Assembly (NCBI GenBank): GCA_902728285.1
Contig: CACVBU010001196.1
Span: 418,109-482,108 of the forward strand
Source: Clytia hemisphaerica
Lineage: Eukaryota; Cnidaria; Hydrozoa; Leptothecata; Clytiidae
Length of the DNA: 64,000 nt
Reading direction: 5' to 3'
Both the position numbers and the translations under genes were made by a program. Of the stretch, positions 34,001 to 45,185 are shown in pieces. Each line of letters opens with the position of its first letter. Position 1 is the stretch's first letter. The notes under the pieces were generated by a model that saw nothing but the letters and a program-made list of their open reading frames with translations, was not told the origin of the DNA and made no database searches.

Positions 34001-36793
34001 CAAATTTACATCCCTGAGTCTCAACGTCGGTTTCATCAATTTTTGTGGTGGAGGGATGGTGATTTCTCCAAAGATCCTGTTTGCTATGAAATGAACACTC
34101 ATCTCCAAGGTAGTACCTCTTCGCCTAGTTGTAGCAATTTTGCTCTGAAACAAACAGCTTCTGCAGGTGAAAATGAGTTTGGAGTTCAGGCTGCCAACAC
34201 ACTAAGAAAAAATTTTTACGTTGATGATTTGCTGAAATCTACTGAGAGTGTTGAGTCTGCAAAGTTTCTTATTTCAGACGTTTCTAGTATGTGTGATTAT
34301 GGAGGTTTTCATTTAACAAAATTTACTTCGAATTTTCCAGAGGCGTTAGAGTCTGTTCCTCCAAAAGAAATTAAAGAGTGCAAATCTACTGAACGTGTGC
34401 TAGGTGTTTTGTGGTCCCTAGAAGATGATGTTTTCCAGTTCAAAGCTCCTTCTAAAGTTTTCTCAAGATCTCGTAGAGGGATGTTATCAGCATTGAATTC
34501 AATCTATGATCCTTTGGGTTTGATTTCTCCTTTCATTCTTAAGGGAAGACTTATCTTTCAGACAGTGTGTCAGCTTTCAATCGGTTGGGATGATCCAGTT
34601 CCTAACGAGTATCTCATTCAATGGGATAAATGGGTTGAATCTTTAGTAAATTTACAAGTGCTCAGTGTCAGTCGTTGCTTTAAGCCAAGAAGTTTTACTC
34701 GAATTGTTGAAATCAGTTTACACCACTTTTCTGATGCTTGTGATTATGGTTATAGTGGTTGTCATTACTTAAGATTCGTAACGTCTGATAATTATGTTCA
34801 TTGTTCTTTGGTAATGGGTAAATCTCGCGTTGTCCCAGCTAAAAGTAATCACACTATGCCTCGTTTGGAGTTGATTGCTGCTACTCTTTCTTCTCAAATA
34901 GCTAAGTTTATCTCAAAGGAATTTGATTATGAAATAGCTTATGAACTTTTCTGGTGTGACAATACGTGTGCTTTAGGCTATATTAGTAACACTACGAAGA
35001 AATTTAGAAAATTTGTTGCTAACAGGGTGTGTCTTATTACGAAAACAACGAAATCTTCTCAATGGAATTATGTTGAATCTGAGAATAATCCTGCTGATCA
35101 TGGATCAAGAGGTTTGAAAATTGAAGGGAATGAGAAAAAGGTTTCAGAATGGTTCAATGGTCCCAGCTTTCTTTGGGAACATCCTCTAAAATATGATAAA
35201 TCTCAAGTCATTAACGTCTCTGAAAGTGATCCTGAGGTAGTGGTTGATAAGACCACTTCTGTGATGGTCATAAAGCCTAATTATGTAGATATCATTTCTC
35301 ATCTCGAGAGTCGTGTTTCAAGCTTTTTGAAAATGAAGAAAATCATTTCCTTTGTTCTTCTTTATATGGAGAAATTACGTAAGAAAAATCGTATTTATTT
35401 TAGAAAGACAAGATCACAACCTGAGTTTAAAATGAGTAACCTTCTGTCTGTTGATATTATGACTAAAGCTTCAGTTAAAATCTTTAAGCTTCTTCAATCT
35501 AAGTACTTTTTTTCTTCTGCTTCAAATTCTAAGATCTCTAGTTTGAATCCTTTTACAGATGATAATGGTTTATTACGTGTTGGAGGACGTCTTGGTAGAT
35601 CTCTGCTTGACCCATGTGTTAAGTATCCTATTATTATTCCTAGAGAGTCTGATATAGCAAAGGCAATTGTTAGGTTTTATCATGATAAGGTTCACCATGC
35701 AGGGAGAAATGTAACGATGAATGAGATTCGTGAAAATGGTATTTGGATAACTAGTCTTTGTTCTCTTGTTAAGTCAGTGATTTGGAATTGTTTTCTTTGT
35801 CGAAAGTTAAGAGGAAAGTTTGGTTCTCAAATTATGTCTGATCTACCTTTTGAAAGAACTTTAGAGGCCCCACCATTTAGTTTTTGTGGTGTAGATTTGT
35901 TTGGCCCGTTTTTAGTTAAGGAACGTCGCTCATTGGTTAAGCGTTGGGGAGTTATTTATACTTGTTTGTCAAGTCGAAGTGCACATATTGAATCTGTGGT
36001 TTCTATGAATACTGATTCTTTTATCTTGTGTCTAAGAAGGTTTATATGTCGTCGTGGATCTATTCGAATGCTTAGGAGTGATAATGGATCAAATTTTGTT
36101 GGTGCTCAGAGTGAGCTGAAGGAGTTGTTTAAAAGTCTTGATCATGACAAAATTAAAGCTTTTTTGAGAGACGAATTTGATGCTGACTATGTTGTTTGGG
36201 AAAGAAATCCTCCTTATTCTAGTCATTTTGGGGGCGTTTGGGAACGCCAGATTAGAAGTATTAGAGCTGTGTTGGATGGAATTTTACAAACTCATAGCAG
36301 TTCATTCAACGATGAGTCATTGAGAACATTGCTTTGTGAAGCTGAGTGCATCATCAATTCTCGTCCATTGAGCGTGGAGAACATTGGAGATCCCTTAAGT
36401 TTGAAACCCATCACACCAATGATGCTTTTGACTGGTAAGTCAAGAATCGTCCTGCCTCCTCCTGGTGCATTTGGTGATGCAGCAGCTTATTCAAGACGTC
36501 AGTGGAAACGAGTGCAACACGTGGTCAATGAATTTTGGTCAAGATGGAGGAAGGAGTACTTGACCAACCTCCAAGAACGAACAAGATGGCTATCCAAACG
36601 ACGAAATTTTCGGATTGGTGACATTGTAATGGTCAAAAAGGATGCCAAACGTAATCAATGGCCAATTGGGCGTGTCACCAAAGCAAATGTCGACGAACGT
36701 GGACATTGTCGAAAAGTAACAGTTAAGTTAATCAATGGTGAGGTCGAAAGACCCATAACAAACATTATATTGTTGGAAGAATACGAAAAATGA
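31022..36793 (+). CDS. BEL/Pao gag-pol polyprotein
   Basis: A 1,923-codon open frame. In order: a gag region with the DUF1759-type block VELSVFTGDPLDYKFF (about 264-370); cysteine knuckles CVTCNVNHDIEAC and CYGCLGKGHISAQC (about 477-540); an aspartic protease core ALLDTCSQACFIS (about 630), with DTC where many families have DSG; RT with FTADIEAMFFQI and the catalytic YVDD (about 983-1069); RNase H with SDACDYGYSG, WCDNTCALGY and NPADHGSRG (about 1234-1360); integrase with a zinc-binding HH-CC region and D, D, E in GVDLFGPF, SDNGSNFVGA and WERQIR (about 1552-1740); and a C-terminal DUF5641-type domain ending in IGRVTKANVDERG. It copies and inserts the element's RNA as in retroviruses but lacks an envelope. 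All catalytic motifs are present, so it may be active if the start is read correctly. Confidence 0.95.
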   Translation: MKNRSSTDLVRNALEGLNRAFVELLFVCEKLKPLVYEVSEFDNWLGNIDTDIFLIKNSAIRYLKDNEPRESQAPSGASYRDSKASSSIRSTSSSMSTASQKMLKTAADVATLEVELAFADKKGISEMDKTLLEEKLAKKKALLNVYENWQPRVPPDENASRNLTSGSIIEPSESPKVESTRVESPRGNPEPLRAETPEFVPTENSQTVDASSGHKTTFLPVPPSGPRPRIARRFGLPVAASSPIDSVLSNAIFDLVKLQGAPSVELSVFTGDPLDYKFFMTNFEELVEKRISDSEGRLARLLKFTTGDANDLIQCCLYMTNGYERAKALLKKKYGDPHRIMIAYKKQLDNWENVKLGDSSSFGKFHSFLLKCGSVIEGNLWNSFDTADNLCIIASKLPNVCQDKWNRKVVDIRNRFKREPLFKDLFLFVEMEMTVASDPLFSKEALKERFPSDSKSSGFSGSFKPRKYFDNKSPKSFLCVTCNVNHDIEACPTFRSKTLEEKSKFLMKERLCYGCLGKGHISAQCRNRRTCVVCNKRHPTTLHGLRIERRPPADDSKKTDCDVRPSPPVPRPRPDIAKFDDSKSKPETKGTKGGVKCGVLNNSANKNLSMCVVPVLLRHDHSKSDIVTYALLDTCSQACFISDEIVSLMSLKTISTDLSINTITSVKSEKCQVASGLRVKGLHAGDGSWLSLPKCFSKPNIPVDSSEIPTADSIKEWHYLKSIENELPNTTSLKVGILIGANCLKAIEPLKVIPSQDDGPFAFKTKLGWCVVGPISSSRSSDTISRCRVMVNDHGRSNHLVVEETQVKDSGIESMLKNLFDIESVPETKLSTEYESFSQDDLHFLEIVENRSEFIDGHYHVPLPFRNENISFPDNRPLALKRLSLLKKKFESSSKFYSDYVAFMNNIIDKGWCQEVSSPYPDGQNWYIPHHGVYHPTKQKIRVVFDCSSSYKGVCMNKELMQGPDLTNHLIGVLIRFRQEFVAFTADIEAMFFQIYIPESQRRFHQFLWWRDGDFSKDPVCYEMNTHLQGSTSSPSCSNFALKQTASAGENEFGVQAANTLRKNFYVDDLLKSTESVESAKFLISDVSSMCDYGGFHLTKFTSNFPEALESVPPKEIKECKSTERVLGVLWSLEDDVFQFKAPSKVFSRSRRGMLSALNSIYDPLGLISPFILKGRLIFQTVCQLSIGWDDPVPNEYLIQWDKWVESLVNLQVLSVSRCFKPRSFTRIVEISLHHFSDACDYGYSGCHYLRFVTSDNYVHCSLVMGKSRVVPAKSNHTMPRLELIAATLSSQIAKFISKEFDYEIAYELFWCDNTCALGYISNTTKKFRKFVANRVCLITKTTKSSQWNYVESENNPADHGSRGLKIEGNEKKVSEWFNGPSFLWEHPLKYDKSQVINVSESDPEVVVDKTTSVMVIKPNYVDIISHLESRVSSFLKMKKIISFVLLYMEKLRKKNRIYFRKTRSQPEFKMSNLLSVDIMTKASVKIFKLLQSKYFFSSASNSKISSLNPFTDDNGLLRVGGRLGRSLLDPCVKYPIIIPRESDIAKAIVRFYHDKVHHAGRNVTMNEIRENGIWITSLCSLVKSVIWNCFLCRKLRGKFGSQIMSDLPFERTLEAPPFSFCGVDLFGPFLVKERRSLVKRWGVIYTCLSSRSAHIESVVSMNTDSFILCLRRFICRRGSIRMLRSDNGSNFVGAQSELKELFKSLDHDKIKAFLRDEFDADYVVWERNPPYSSHFGGVWERQIRSIRAVLDGILQTHSSSFNDESLRTLLCEAECIINSRPLSVENIGDPLSLKPITPMMLLTGKSRIVLPPPGAFGDAAAYSRRQWKRVQHVVNEFWSRWRKEYLTNLQERTRWLSKRRNFRIGDIVMVKKDAKRNQWPIGRVTKANVDERGHCRKVTVKLINGEVERPITNIILLEEYEK

Positions 36794-36843
36794 GATTCCC
36801 CACCGAGGAACCATGAAGATGTGAAATCTTCAGGGGAGCCATA

Positions 36844-37328
36844 TGTTAATGGAGAGCTTCCATTATTTGATGACGTCAATAATTATGTATATATTTTTAA
36901 TTAGAAGTCCCTTGTGCATAGCGTCCTTTCCTTTCAGTGTCCTTTTGTTTGAGTGTCTCGCGAGGCTTTCTTTGTTTTCAGTTCCTTTGTTCAGTGTCTT
37001 TAGTGTATTCCCGGGTCGTGTTTTATATTATTTACGTCACTTTGTAATTCCTCTAGGGAAATTAGCGATAGCTTTATCAAGTTGTGTTTTTGAATTGTAA
37101 ACTAGTTCAGCACTGAGAGTCTGTGAGAAGTCTGTGTGTTGTGAGAGTGAGCAAACTTTTGATTTACGATACGAATTTGCATTTTAGTTTCTTTTTAAGT
37201 TCAAGAATTTTCTGTTGATTTTTACATTTCGTTTCAAGTTTCTGTTTGCATTTTTGTTCCTATTTTTTCTGTTCCTTTTTTACAATGTGATTTCGACCAG
37301 TGATCAAAAACAATTCTCTCCGCTCACA
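36844..37328 (+). repeat. 3' LTR of the BEL/Pao element
   Basis: Starts TGTTAATGGAGAGCTTCC, 51 bp after the gag-pol stop, and is preceded by a short purine-rich tract AGGGGAG. It differs from the 5' LTR by a handful of substitutions and one indel. The DNA beyond it is not satellite. Confidence 0.9.
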
Positions 37329-38540
37329 CTGCTTTAAGACTTCAATATTTTTTAACCGTTTTTCTTGAAATTGGTAGTTTAAGGTCTGATAAAGAAACTT
37401 ATGGGTTTAATTTGTGGCTGCAGGGTTTTCAATGGGCTTAAAATGTGGCTTCAATCACTAATTTATCAATTTACACATACCAGGTTGGGTTTTGTTTTCG
37501 AAACATGAATATTTGCAAAGCCTAATGCAAAACAAACACAATCTGACACAATACAGTGTTATTTTAAGAAAAAGTGTACATTTTGTGGCTGCAAATACCA
37601 TGTTTTGTACATATACCTTCTGAGCTGTTACATATAAGTATTAGTTGGCATTTTTAGGGTTGGCTTATGTGCTGTCCTGCTTTAAGACTTCATATTTTAC
37701 CATTTTCTTGAATTGGTAGTTTAAGGTCTTATAAAGATACTTAGGGTTTAATTTGTGGCTGCAGGGTTTTCAATGGGCTTAAAAATGTGGCTTAAATCAA
37801 AGCATATATGAAAAAAATCGTCAACTTTGAGCCGCAATTCTAGCCCAATGACCCATAATTTTTGTTCCATTTTTATATTTTGTGTGGATAAACCCTTTTG
37901 CTACGAGTTTCATCTAAAAAAATTATTTTTACTCATTGAACAAATTGTGGCTGCTGTTTTATCAACATAGTGTTTTTCTTGATTTAAGTGCTGCAATTTT
38001 GGTCCATTTTACAAAAAAAAAAAATTCAACCTACTTTTATCACCTTTAGAACCAATATTGTGAAGTTTCGTTTGAAAAGAGTATTTTTAAAAAGGATATT
38101 CAAATTTCTTTTTTTTTGCTGTTTTTGAAAACCTCACACAATTTTTGAATGCCATCAGCGCTTAATTCGAATTTCCCACTGTAAATCTTTTGAGGCAGAA
38201 ATCTGATGATTTTTCCACTTTTTTCATTGGTTTTGCATCAAGAGAAATTGAATTTGGCATTTTTTCGTGATTTTAGACATCTTGAGAGGCCATTCTGAAC
38301 TCTTAGCAGAACCAGTGATTTACCCCAAAATGAAAATTCTGATTCAGTATTTTCAATTCCTATAGCTAATAGTAATCTTGAACACCGGAAAAAATCTCTC
38401 TTGGGATAATTTATTTTGAAATGAAGTAATTTTTTTGACACTAAAAACTTTATTGGTTTATTGATTTTTAAACTTAAAATTCTAAATTAGAAAAATAAAA
38501 GAACAAAAAATATTCAACAAAAAATAATTCAGAAGAAGAA
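37329..38540. other. Spacer upstream of BET1 with a 346-bp spaced duplication
   Basis: A segment of about 125 bp beginning CTGCTTTAAGACTTCA occurs at 37329 and again at 37676, sharing TTTAATTTGTGGCTGCAGGG. The rest is AT-rich without supported genes. The last few hundred bases should hold the BET1 promoter, but no clear TATA box was picked out. Confidence 0.5.
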
Positions 38541-39693
38541 ATGAGAAGAGCAGGGAGTAAGTCTTCTTTTTATTTTATTTTTGGCAGATACAGAAGTAAC
38601 CTTTCAGAATACATGTTCTTATCGTCTAGGAGACCACATGACATGAACTTTCATTGCTTTTATTCTAATGATGTGTTCTTATTTCTAAAGTAAAACATAT
38701 ATACACTCGAAACACATAGAAAAATAGGCCTAGGAGAGGCAGCTTTCGTGTTGTTTTATTCGTATTTTTGTATTTGAGAAAATGAAAAGAATTAATTGAC
38801 AAATGCAGAGTAAATAGAATTTAGTAGTGCTCTTTTATCTTGTTAGAATTTGAAAATTACGCACTTTGTTTCATTTGGAACTGCTTCTTTTGGTTGTTCA
38901 GGTTATGGCCAACCCTCAGGTTATCAAAACAATTATCAAATGGTCGAGGAAGAAAATGACAATATGACTGAAAATCTCTTCGGAAAAGTCAAAGAACTCA
39001 AAGATGTGAGTGGAAAGGTTTTTTATTGTATTTACACTAATGAAACCTCTCTGGAAAAAAGTCACGGAACTCAAAAGTCGAAAAAGTCTTTATTGCATTT
39101 GTATCAAAACCATTTTTGGTAAAAGTCAAGGAACTCAAAATTGTGAGGGAAAAATTTTATTACATTTACCCTTAAAACAAATTAACATTTGTGAGGGAGG
39201 AAGACCTTTTTTCTGCATTTTCACCCTTACGAAAGCTTTGCTAGGAAAGTTAACAAAGCACAAGGTTTTTTTTTTTTCAACTTCTAAACTTTTACTCGGT
39301 AGCAACAGGCTGTTTGATCATCCTGTCATTGTGTATTATGACTGATTTCTAACTACTTGACTTAACCTAAAACGAAATAACGAAAGTGAGTCCAGCTTCT
39401 GAGCTGACTAGTCCACCATTTTGTTTTCTGCTTGACGACCTATGGAATTTGAATGTTTTGAGATTCGAACGTTTAGAGATCTATGGTAAATTAGAAAACA
39501 AGTTGGCAGACTAGTCGACTTTAACACTAGACACACTTCAACGGGAAATCTGTGTGAGGTTAGCATATTTAGTGTGTGTAAAGGAATATTGTTTCATGTT
39601 CTTTCAAGTTTTCATTACCTTTTGTTTTGTTTTTAGTTAACCATTGACATTGGGAATGAAGTGAGACATCAAAACAAGATGCTAAATGAGATG
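38541..39693 (+). CDS. BET1: BET1 Golgi SNARE, exons 1-3 (3' end missing)
   Basis: Three exons join in phase to give 59 codons: 38541-38556, 38902-39005, 39637-39693. The protein starts MRRAGSYGQPSGY, runs through VEEENDNMTENLFGKVKELK and ends LTIDIGNEVRHQNKMLNEM. This matches the start and first half of the SNARE motif of animal BET1 (human begins MRRAG, with EEENE, then IEIGHEV..QNKLLAEM). BET1 is a Qc-SNARE for ER-to-Golgi vesicle fusion, anchored by a C-terminal membrane helix. Introns are GT-AG (GTAAGT, GTGAGT and GTATGT donors). The second half of the SNARE motif and the membrane anchor were not found. Intron 3 runs straight into a minisatellite, the gap and the satellite. Either the last exon is in the gap or beyond the window, or the gene is truncated. 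Confidence 0.85.
38983..39227 (+). repeat. Tandem copies of the BET1 exon 2 end and donor site
   Basis: The last part of exon 2 with its splice donor (from GGAAAAGTCAAAGAACTCAA, 38982 on) is followed in intron 2 by decayed copies near 39053-39104, 39118-39170 and 39190-39227, spaced about 65-70 bp. The third keeps a donor-like GTGAGG. Only the first is in frame with exon 2. Confidence 0.65.
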
Positions 39694-39721
39694 GTATGTT
39701 ATCTCCTTCACACATTTTTCA

Positions 39722-41033
39722 CTATATATAACGATGGAACAGATAAAATAAAGAAAATTAATATCATGAAATTCTGACTGATATATAACGATGGAACAGA
39801 TAAAATAAAGAAAATTAATATCATGAAATCCTGACTGATATATAACGATGGAACAGATAAAATAAAGAAAATTAATCTCATGAAATCCTTACTGATATAT
39901 AACGATGGAACAGATAAAATAAAGAAAATTAATCTCACGAAATCCTGACTGATATATAACGATGTAACAGATAAAATAAAGAAAATTAATATCATGAAAT
40001 CCTGACTGATATATAACGATGGAACAGATAAAATAAAGAAAATTAATATCATGAAATCCTGACTGATATATAACGATGGAACAGATAAAATAAAGAAAAT
40101 TAATCTCATGAAATCCTGACTGAGATATAACGATGTAACAGATAAAATAAAGAAAATTAATCTCATGAAATCCTGACTGAGATATAACGATGGAACAGAT
40201 AAAATAAAGAAAATTATTAATATCATGAAATCCTGACTGATATATAACGATGTAACAGATAAAATAAAGAAAATTAATATCATGAAATCCTGACTGATAT
40301 ATAACGATGGAACAGATAAAATAAAGAAAATTAATATCATGAAATCCTGACTGATATATAACGATGGAACAGATAAAATAAAGAAAATTAATCTCATGAA
40401 TCCTACTGATATATAACGATGGAACATAAAATAAAGAATTAATCTCACGAAATCCTGACTGATATATAACGATGGAACAGATAAAATAAAGAAAATTAAT
40501 ATCATGAAATCCTGACTGATATATAACGATGTAACAGATAAAATAAAGAAAATTAATCTCATGAAATCCTGACTGATATATAACGATGGAACAGATAAAA
40601 TAAAGAAAATTAATCTCATGAAATCCTGACTGAGATATAACGATGTAACAGATAAAATAAAGAAAATTAATATCATGAAATCCTGACTGATATATAACGA
40701 TGGAACAGATAAAATAAAGAAAATTAATATCATGAAATCCTGACTGATATATAACGATGGAACAGATAAAATAAAGAAAATTAATCTCATGAAATCCTGA
40801 CTGAGATATAACGATGTAACAGATAAAATAAAGAAATTAATCTCATGAAACCTGACTGAGATATAACGATGGAACAGATAAAATAAAGAAAATTAAATAT
40901 CATGAAATCCTGACTGATATATAACGATGTAACAGATAAAATAAAGAAAATTAATATCATGAAATCCTGACTGATATATAACGATGGAACAGATAAAATA
41001 AAGAAAATTAATATCATGAAATCCTGACTGATA
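39722..41033. repeat. 57-bp minisatellite, about 23 units
   Basis: Units read ATATAACGATGGAACAGATA, then AAATAAAGAAAATTAAT, then ATCATGAAATCCTGACTG. Variants alternate at three sites (GATGGAAC/GATGTAAC, AATATC/AATCTC, GATATATA/GAGATATA). Since 57 is a multiple of three, all units stay open on the minus strand as a 19-residue repeat, which is probably meaningless. It lies inside BET1 intron 3 and ends at the assembly gap. Confidence 0.95.
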
Positions 41034-41282
41034 NNNNNNNNNNNNNNNNNNNNNNNNNNNNNNNNNNNNNNNNNNNNNNNNNNNNNNNNNNNNNNNNNNN
41101 NNNNNNNNNNNNNNNNNNNNNNNNNNNNNNNNNNNNNNNNNNNNNNNNNNNNNNNNNNNNNNNNNNNNNNNNNNNNNNNNNNNNNNNNNNNNNNNNNNNN
41201 NNNNNNNNNNNNNNNNNNNNNNNNNNNNNNNNNNNNNNNNNNNNNNNNNNNNNNNNNNNNNNNNNNNNNNNNNNNNNNNNNN
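41034..41282. other. Assembly gap (Ns)
   Basis: 249 undetermined bases between the 57-bp minisatellite and the second satellite block. True size unknown. Either array may be longer than shown. Confidence 1.
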
Positions 41283-43877
41283 GGTGAGTCATTTTGCTGG
41301 TTAGGCCTTTAAAACCCACCCCACAGCCTTTAGAACAAGTATCAACCCCTAAAATTGGCTTTAAATTTCCGCGTTTACCCTGCCAAGCCAAACGCGGTGA
41401 GTCATTTTGCTTGGTTAGGCCTTTAAACCCCCCACAGCCTTTAGAACAAGTATCAACCCCTAAATTGGGCTTTAATTTTCCGCGTTACCCGCCAAGCCCA
41501 AACGCAGGAGTCATTTTGCTTGGTAGGCCTTAAACCAACCCACCCACACAGCCTTTAGAACAAGTATCAACCCCTAAAATTGGCTTTAAATTTCCGCGTT
41601 TACCCTGCCAAGCCAAACGCGGTGAGTCATTTTGCTTGGTTAGGCCTTTAAACCCACCCCACAGCCTTTAGAACAAGTATCAACCCCTAAAATTGGCTTT
41701 AAATTTCCGCGTTTACCCTGCCAAGCCAAACGCAGTGAGTCATTTTGCTTGGTTAGGCCTTTAAACCCCCCCACAGCCTTTAGAACAAGTATCAACCCCT
41801 AAAATTGGCTTTAAATTTCCGCGTTTACCCTGCCAAGCCAAACGCAGTGAGTCATTTTGCTTGGTTAGGCCTTTAAACCCACCCCACAGCCTTTAGAACA
41901 AGTATCAACCCCTAAAATTGGCTTTAAATTTCCGCGTTTACCCTGCCAAGCCAAACGCGGTGAGTCATTTTGCTTGGTTAGGCCTTTAAACCCACCCCAC
42001 AGCCTTTAGAACAAGTATCAACCCCTAAAATTGGCTTTAAATTTCCGCGTTTACCCTGCCAAGCCAAACGCAGTGAGTCATTTTGCTTGGTTAGGCCTTT
42101 AACCCCCCCCCACAGCCTTTAGAACAAGTATCAACCCCTAAAATTGGCTTTAAATTTCCGCGTTTACCCTGCCAAGCCAAACGCGGTGAGTCATTTTGCT
42201 TGGTTAGGCCTTTAAACCCACCCCACAGCCTTTAGAACAAGTATCAACCCTAAAATTGGCTTTAAATTTCCGCGTTTACCCTGCCAAGCCAAACGCGGTG
42301 AGTCATTTTGCTTGGTTAGGCCTTTAAACCCACCCCACAGCCTTTAGAACAAGTATCAACCCCTAAAATTGGCTTTAAATTTCCGCGTTTACCCTGCCAA
42401 GCCAAACGGTGAGTCATTTTGCTTGGTTAGGCCTTTAAACCCACCCCACAGCCTTTAGAACAAGTATCAACCCCTAAAATTGGCTTAAATTTCCGCGTTT
42501 ACCCTGCCAAGCCAAACGCGGTGAGTCATTTTGCTTGGTTAGGCCTTTAAACCCACCCCACAGCCTTTAGAACAAGTATCAACCCCTAAAATGGCTTTAA
42601 ATTCCGCGTTTACCCTGCCAAGCCAAACGCGGTGAGTCATTTTGCTTGGTTAGGCCTTTAAACCCACCCCACAGCCTTTAGAACAAGTATCAACCCCTAA
42701 AATTGGCTTTAAATTTCCGCGTTTACCCTGCCAAGCCAAACGCGGTGAGTCATTTTGCTTGGTTAGGCCTTTAAACCCACCCCACAGCCTTTAGAACAAG
42801 TATCAACCCTAAAATTGGCTTTAAATTTCCGCGTTTACCCTGCCAAGCCAAACGCGGTGAGTCATTTTGCTTGGTTAGGCCTTTAAACCCACCCCACAGC
42901 CTTTAGAACAAGTATCAACCCCTAAAATTGGCTTTAAATTTCCGCGTTTACCCTGCCAAGCCAAACGCGGTGAGTCATTTTGCTTGGTTAGCCTTTAAAC
43001 CCACCCCACAGCCTTTAGAACAAGTATCAACCCCTAAAATTGGCTTTAAATTTCCGCGTTTACCCTGCCAAGCCAAACGCGGTGAGTCATTTTGCTTGGT
43101 TAGGCCTTTAAACCCACCCCACAGCCTTTAGAACAAGTATCAACCCTAAAATTGGCTTTAAATTTCCGCGTTTACCCTGCCAAGCCAAACGCGGTGAGTC
43201 ATTTTGCTTGGTTAGGCCTTTAAACCCACCCCACAGCCTTTAGAACAAGTATCAACCCCTAAAATTGGCTTTAAATTTCCGCGTTTACCCTGCCAAGCCA
43301 AACGCGGTGAGTCATTTTGCTTGGTTAGGCCTTTAAACCCACCCCACAGCCTTTAGAACAAGTATCAACCCCTAAAATTGGCTTTAAATTTCCGCGTTTA
43401 CCCTGCCAAGCCAAACGCGGTGAGTCATTTTGCTTGGTTAGGCCTTTAAACCCACCCCACAGCCTTTAGAACAAGTATCAACCCCTAAAATTGGCTTTAA
43501 ATTTCCCGCGTTTTACCCTGCCAACCAAACGCGGTGAGTCATTTGGCTTGGTTAGGCCTTTAAACCCACCCCACAGCCTTTAGAACAAGTATCAACCCCT
43601 AAAATGGCTTAAATTCCGCGTTTACCCTGCCAAGCCAAACGCGGTGAGTCATTTTGCTTGGTTAGGCCTTTAAACCCACCCCACAGCCTTTAGAACAAGT
43701 ATCAACCCCTAAAATTGGCTTTAAATTTCCGCGTTTACCCTGCCAAGCCAAACGCGGTGAGTCATTTTGCTTGGTTAGGCCTTTAAACCCATCCCACAGC
43801 CTTTAGAACAAGTATCAACCCCTAAAATTGGCTTTAAATTTCCGCGTTTACCCTGCCAAGCCAAACGCGGCGAGTCA
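41283..43877. repeat. 113-bp satellite, second array, about 23 units
   Basis: Same unit and orientation as 23073-29797 but far more uniform. The main variation is the CGCGG/CGCAG alternation plus scattered single-base losses or gains in homopolymers, clustered near the gap (41283-41530) and at 43500-43610. It ends abruptly in AAACGCGGCGAGTCAAATTC. Confidence 0.95.
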
Positions 43878-44404
43878 AATTCCTTTTTCAGTTCTTATGG
43901 ACCCCATTTCAGACCTGCTCACCTGAGCTTATAGCTTTAGATCAAACACTGGCCCATTGCTTGGGATACATTTATTATTTAAATTCAATATAGCTGAAGT
44001 CTTGAAGTAGACGTTAGTTTTTTTAACCTGCCAATCAATTCTTTTGCCTTTCACTTTTTAATTCTTAACATTCTGAGTGTACAGTGTTAGGCAATAAACG
44101 CAGGCGATAAACGCCTGTATAAATCTTTCTGAATGTGGAAATATGATATTTACTTGTGGTTATATTCACATATGAAAATAATATTTATGTCCATCCCTCG
44201 TTCATTTTATTTTTATAAGTATTGGACATACAATATGTTTGAACAAAGGTTACCAATTAAATCAGATTTATGCTTTTCGCTTAACCTTTTTCTTTAGTTG
44301 TCTTGTATCAGAGGCGTCAAATACCATTTTTGTCTTTGATATGATCCGGCTGCGGGTTGAAACCACAACGTTACAAACCGTAGTGGAATGCTCTTGTCCT
44401 TTAT
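43878..44404. other. Spacer, no supported gene
   Basis: AT-rich single-copy-looking sequence. The 76-codon frame at 44239-44469 runs into a MITE and is not supported. Confidence 0.5.
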
Positions 44405-44617
44405 GGGGGGGGGGTTTCAGGGGTCTTAAATACCGTCATACCGACAAAGATTTGGGTCAAATACCGTAGTACCGTCGATAAAAGAAGCCTAATTACCTAA
44501 ATACCGATACCGGTAGAAAATGAAATACCGTAATCCCGTCGTTTTTTTCTGGTAATACCGATTTACCGGGGAAAAAAAGGCCCAATACCGTCGTACCGTA
44601 AAAGTGAAAACCCCCCC
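44405..44617. mobile_element. 213-bp MITE of ATACCGTCGTACCG words
   Basis: A G-run start and C-run end with similar sequence inward (GGGGGGGTTTTCA in inverted form) lie between TTTAT at 44400-44404 and TTTAT at 44618-44622. The interior is an array of AAATACCGTC, GTACCGTCG and related words. A related fragment is at about 21160-21210. Confidence 0.65.
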
Positions 44618-44714
44618 TTTATGCTACAGCTGTCGGGATGATAAAGTAATGATCAAGGTGTTGATCAAAATGAGAAAGGGTTGTATTAAAAGAGAGAAGC
44701 AGTGACCAAAAAAA

Positions 44715-45175
44715 ACATAAATGCATATATTATGCGCCGGTCCTTGCTTACTTTGTAAGGACTAATTACCATAAGGTATATGACCGTCTATCAAGGGTTT
44801 TTGCTTTGATTCTTATTAAAGTAGTTGCTTATAAGAAAAATGATAATGCTCATATTATGCGCCATCCCTTATTTACTTTGTAAAAACTAATAACCGAAGG
44901 GTATATCACCGTCTATCAAGTGTTGTTGCTTTGATTCTTATAAAGTAGTTGCTTATAAGAAAAATAAATATGCTCATATTGTGCGCCGTTCCTTGTTTAC
45001 GTTGTAAGAACTAATTACCGAAGGGTATATCACCGTCTATCAAGAGTTATTGATATGATTCTTACAAAGTATATGCTTATAAGAAAAATAAATATGCTCA
45101 TATTATGCGTTGTTTCTTATTTACTTTGTAAGAACTAATTACCAAAAGGGTTAAGGGTTATTCAAGGGTTATTGC
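44715..45175. repeat. Tandem repeat of about 124 bp, first block
   Basis: Four units around ATGCTCATATTATGCGCC, TTATTTACTTTGTAAGAACT and GTTGCTTATAAGAAAAAT. The same units recur in the same orientation at 55495-56035. Confidence 0.8.
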
Positions 45176-45185
45176 AAAGATACTA

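Larger units (their letters stand above)
29799..37328 (+). mobile_element. BEL/Pao LTR retrotransposon, nearly intact
   Basis: Two LTRs of about 486 bp, TGTT...CACA, flank one large gag-pol frame with protease, RT, RNase H and integrase in BEL/Pao order. LTR identity is roughly 98-99% (about six differences seen), so insertion is fairly recent. The 5' LTR abuts satellite units. The 3' LTR abuts non-satellite DNA, and the 5 bp on each side do not match. No envelope gene is seen. Confidence 0.95.
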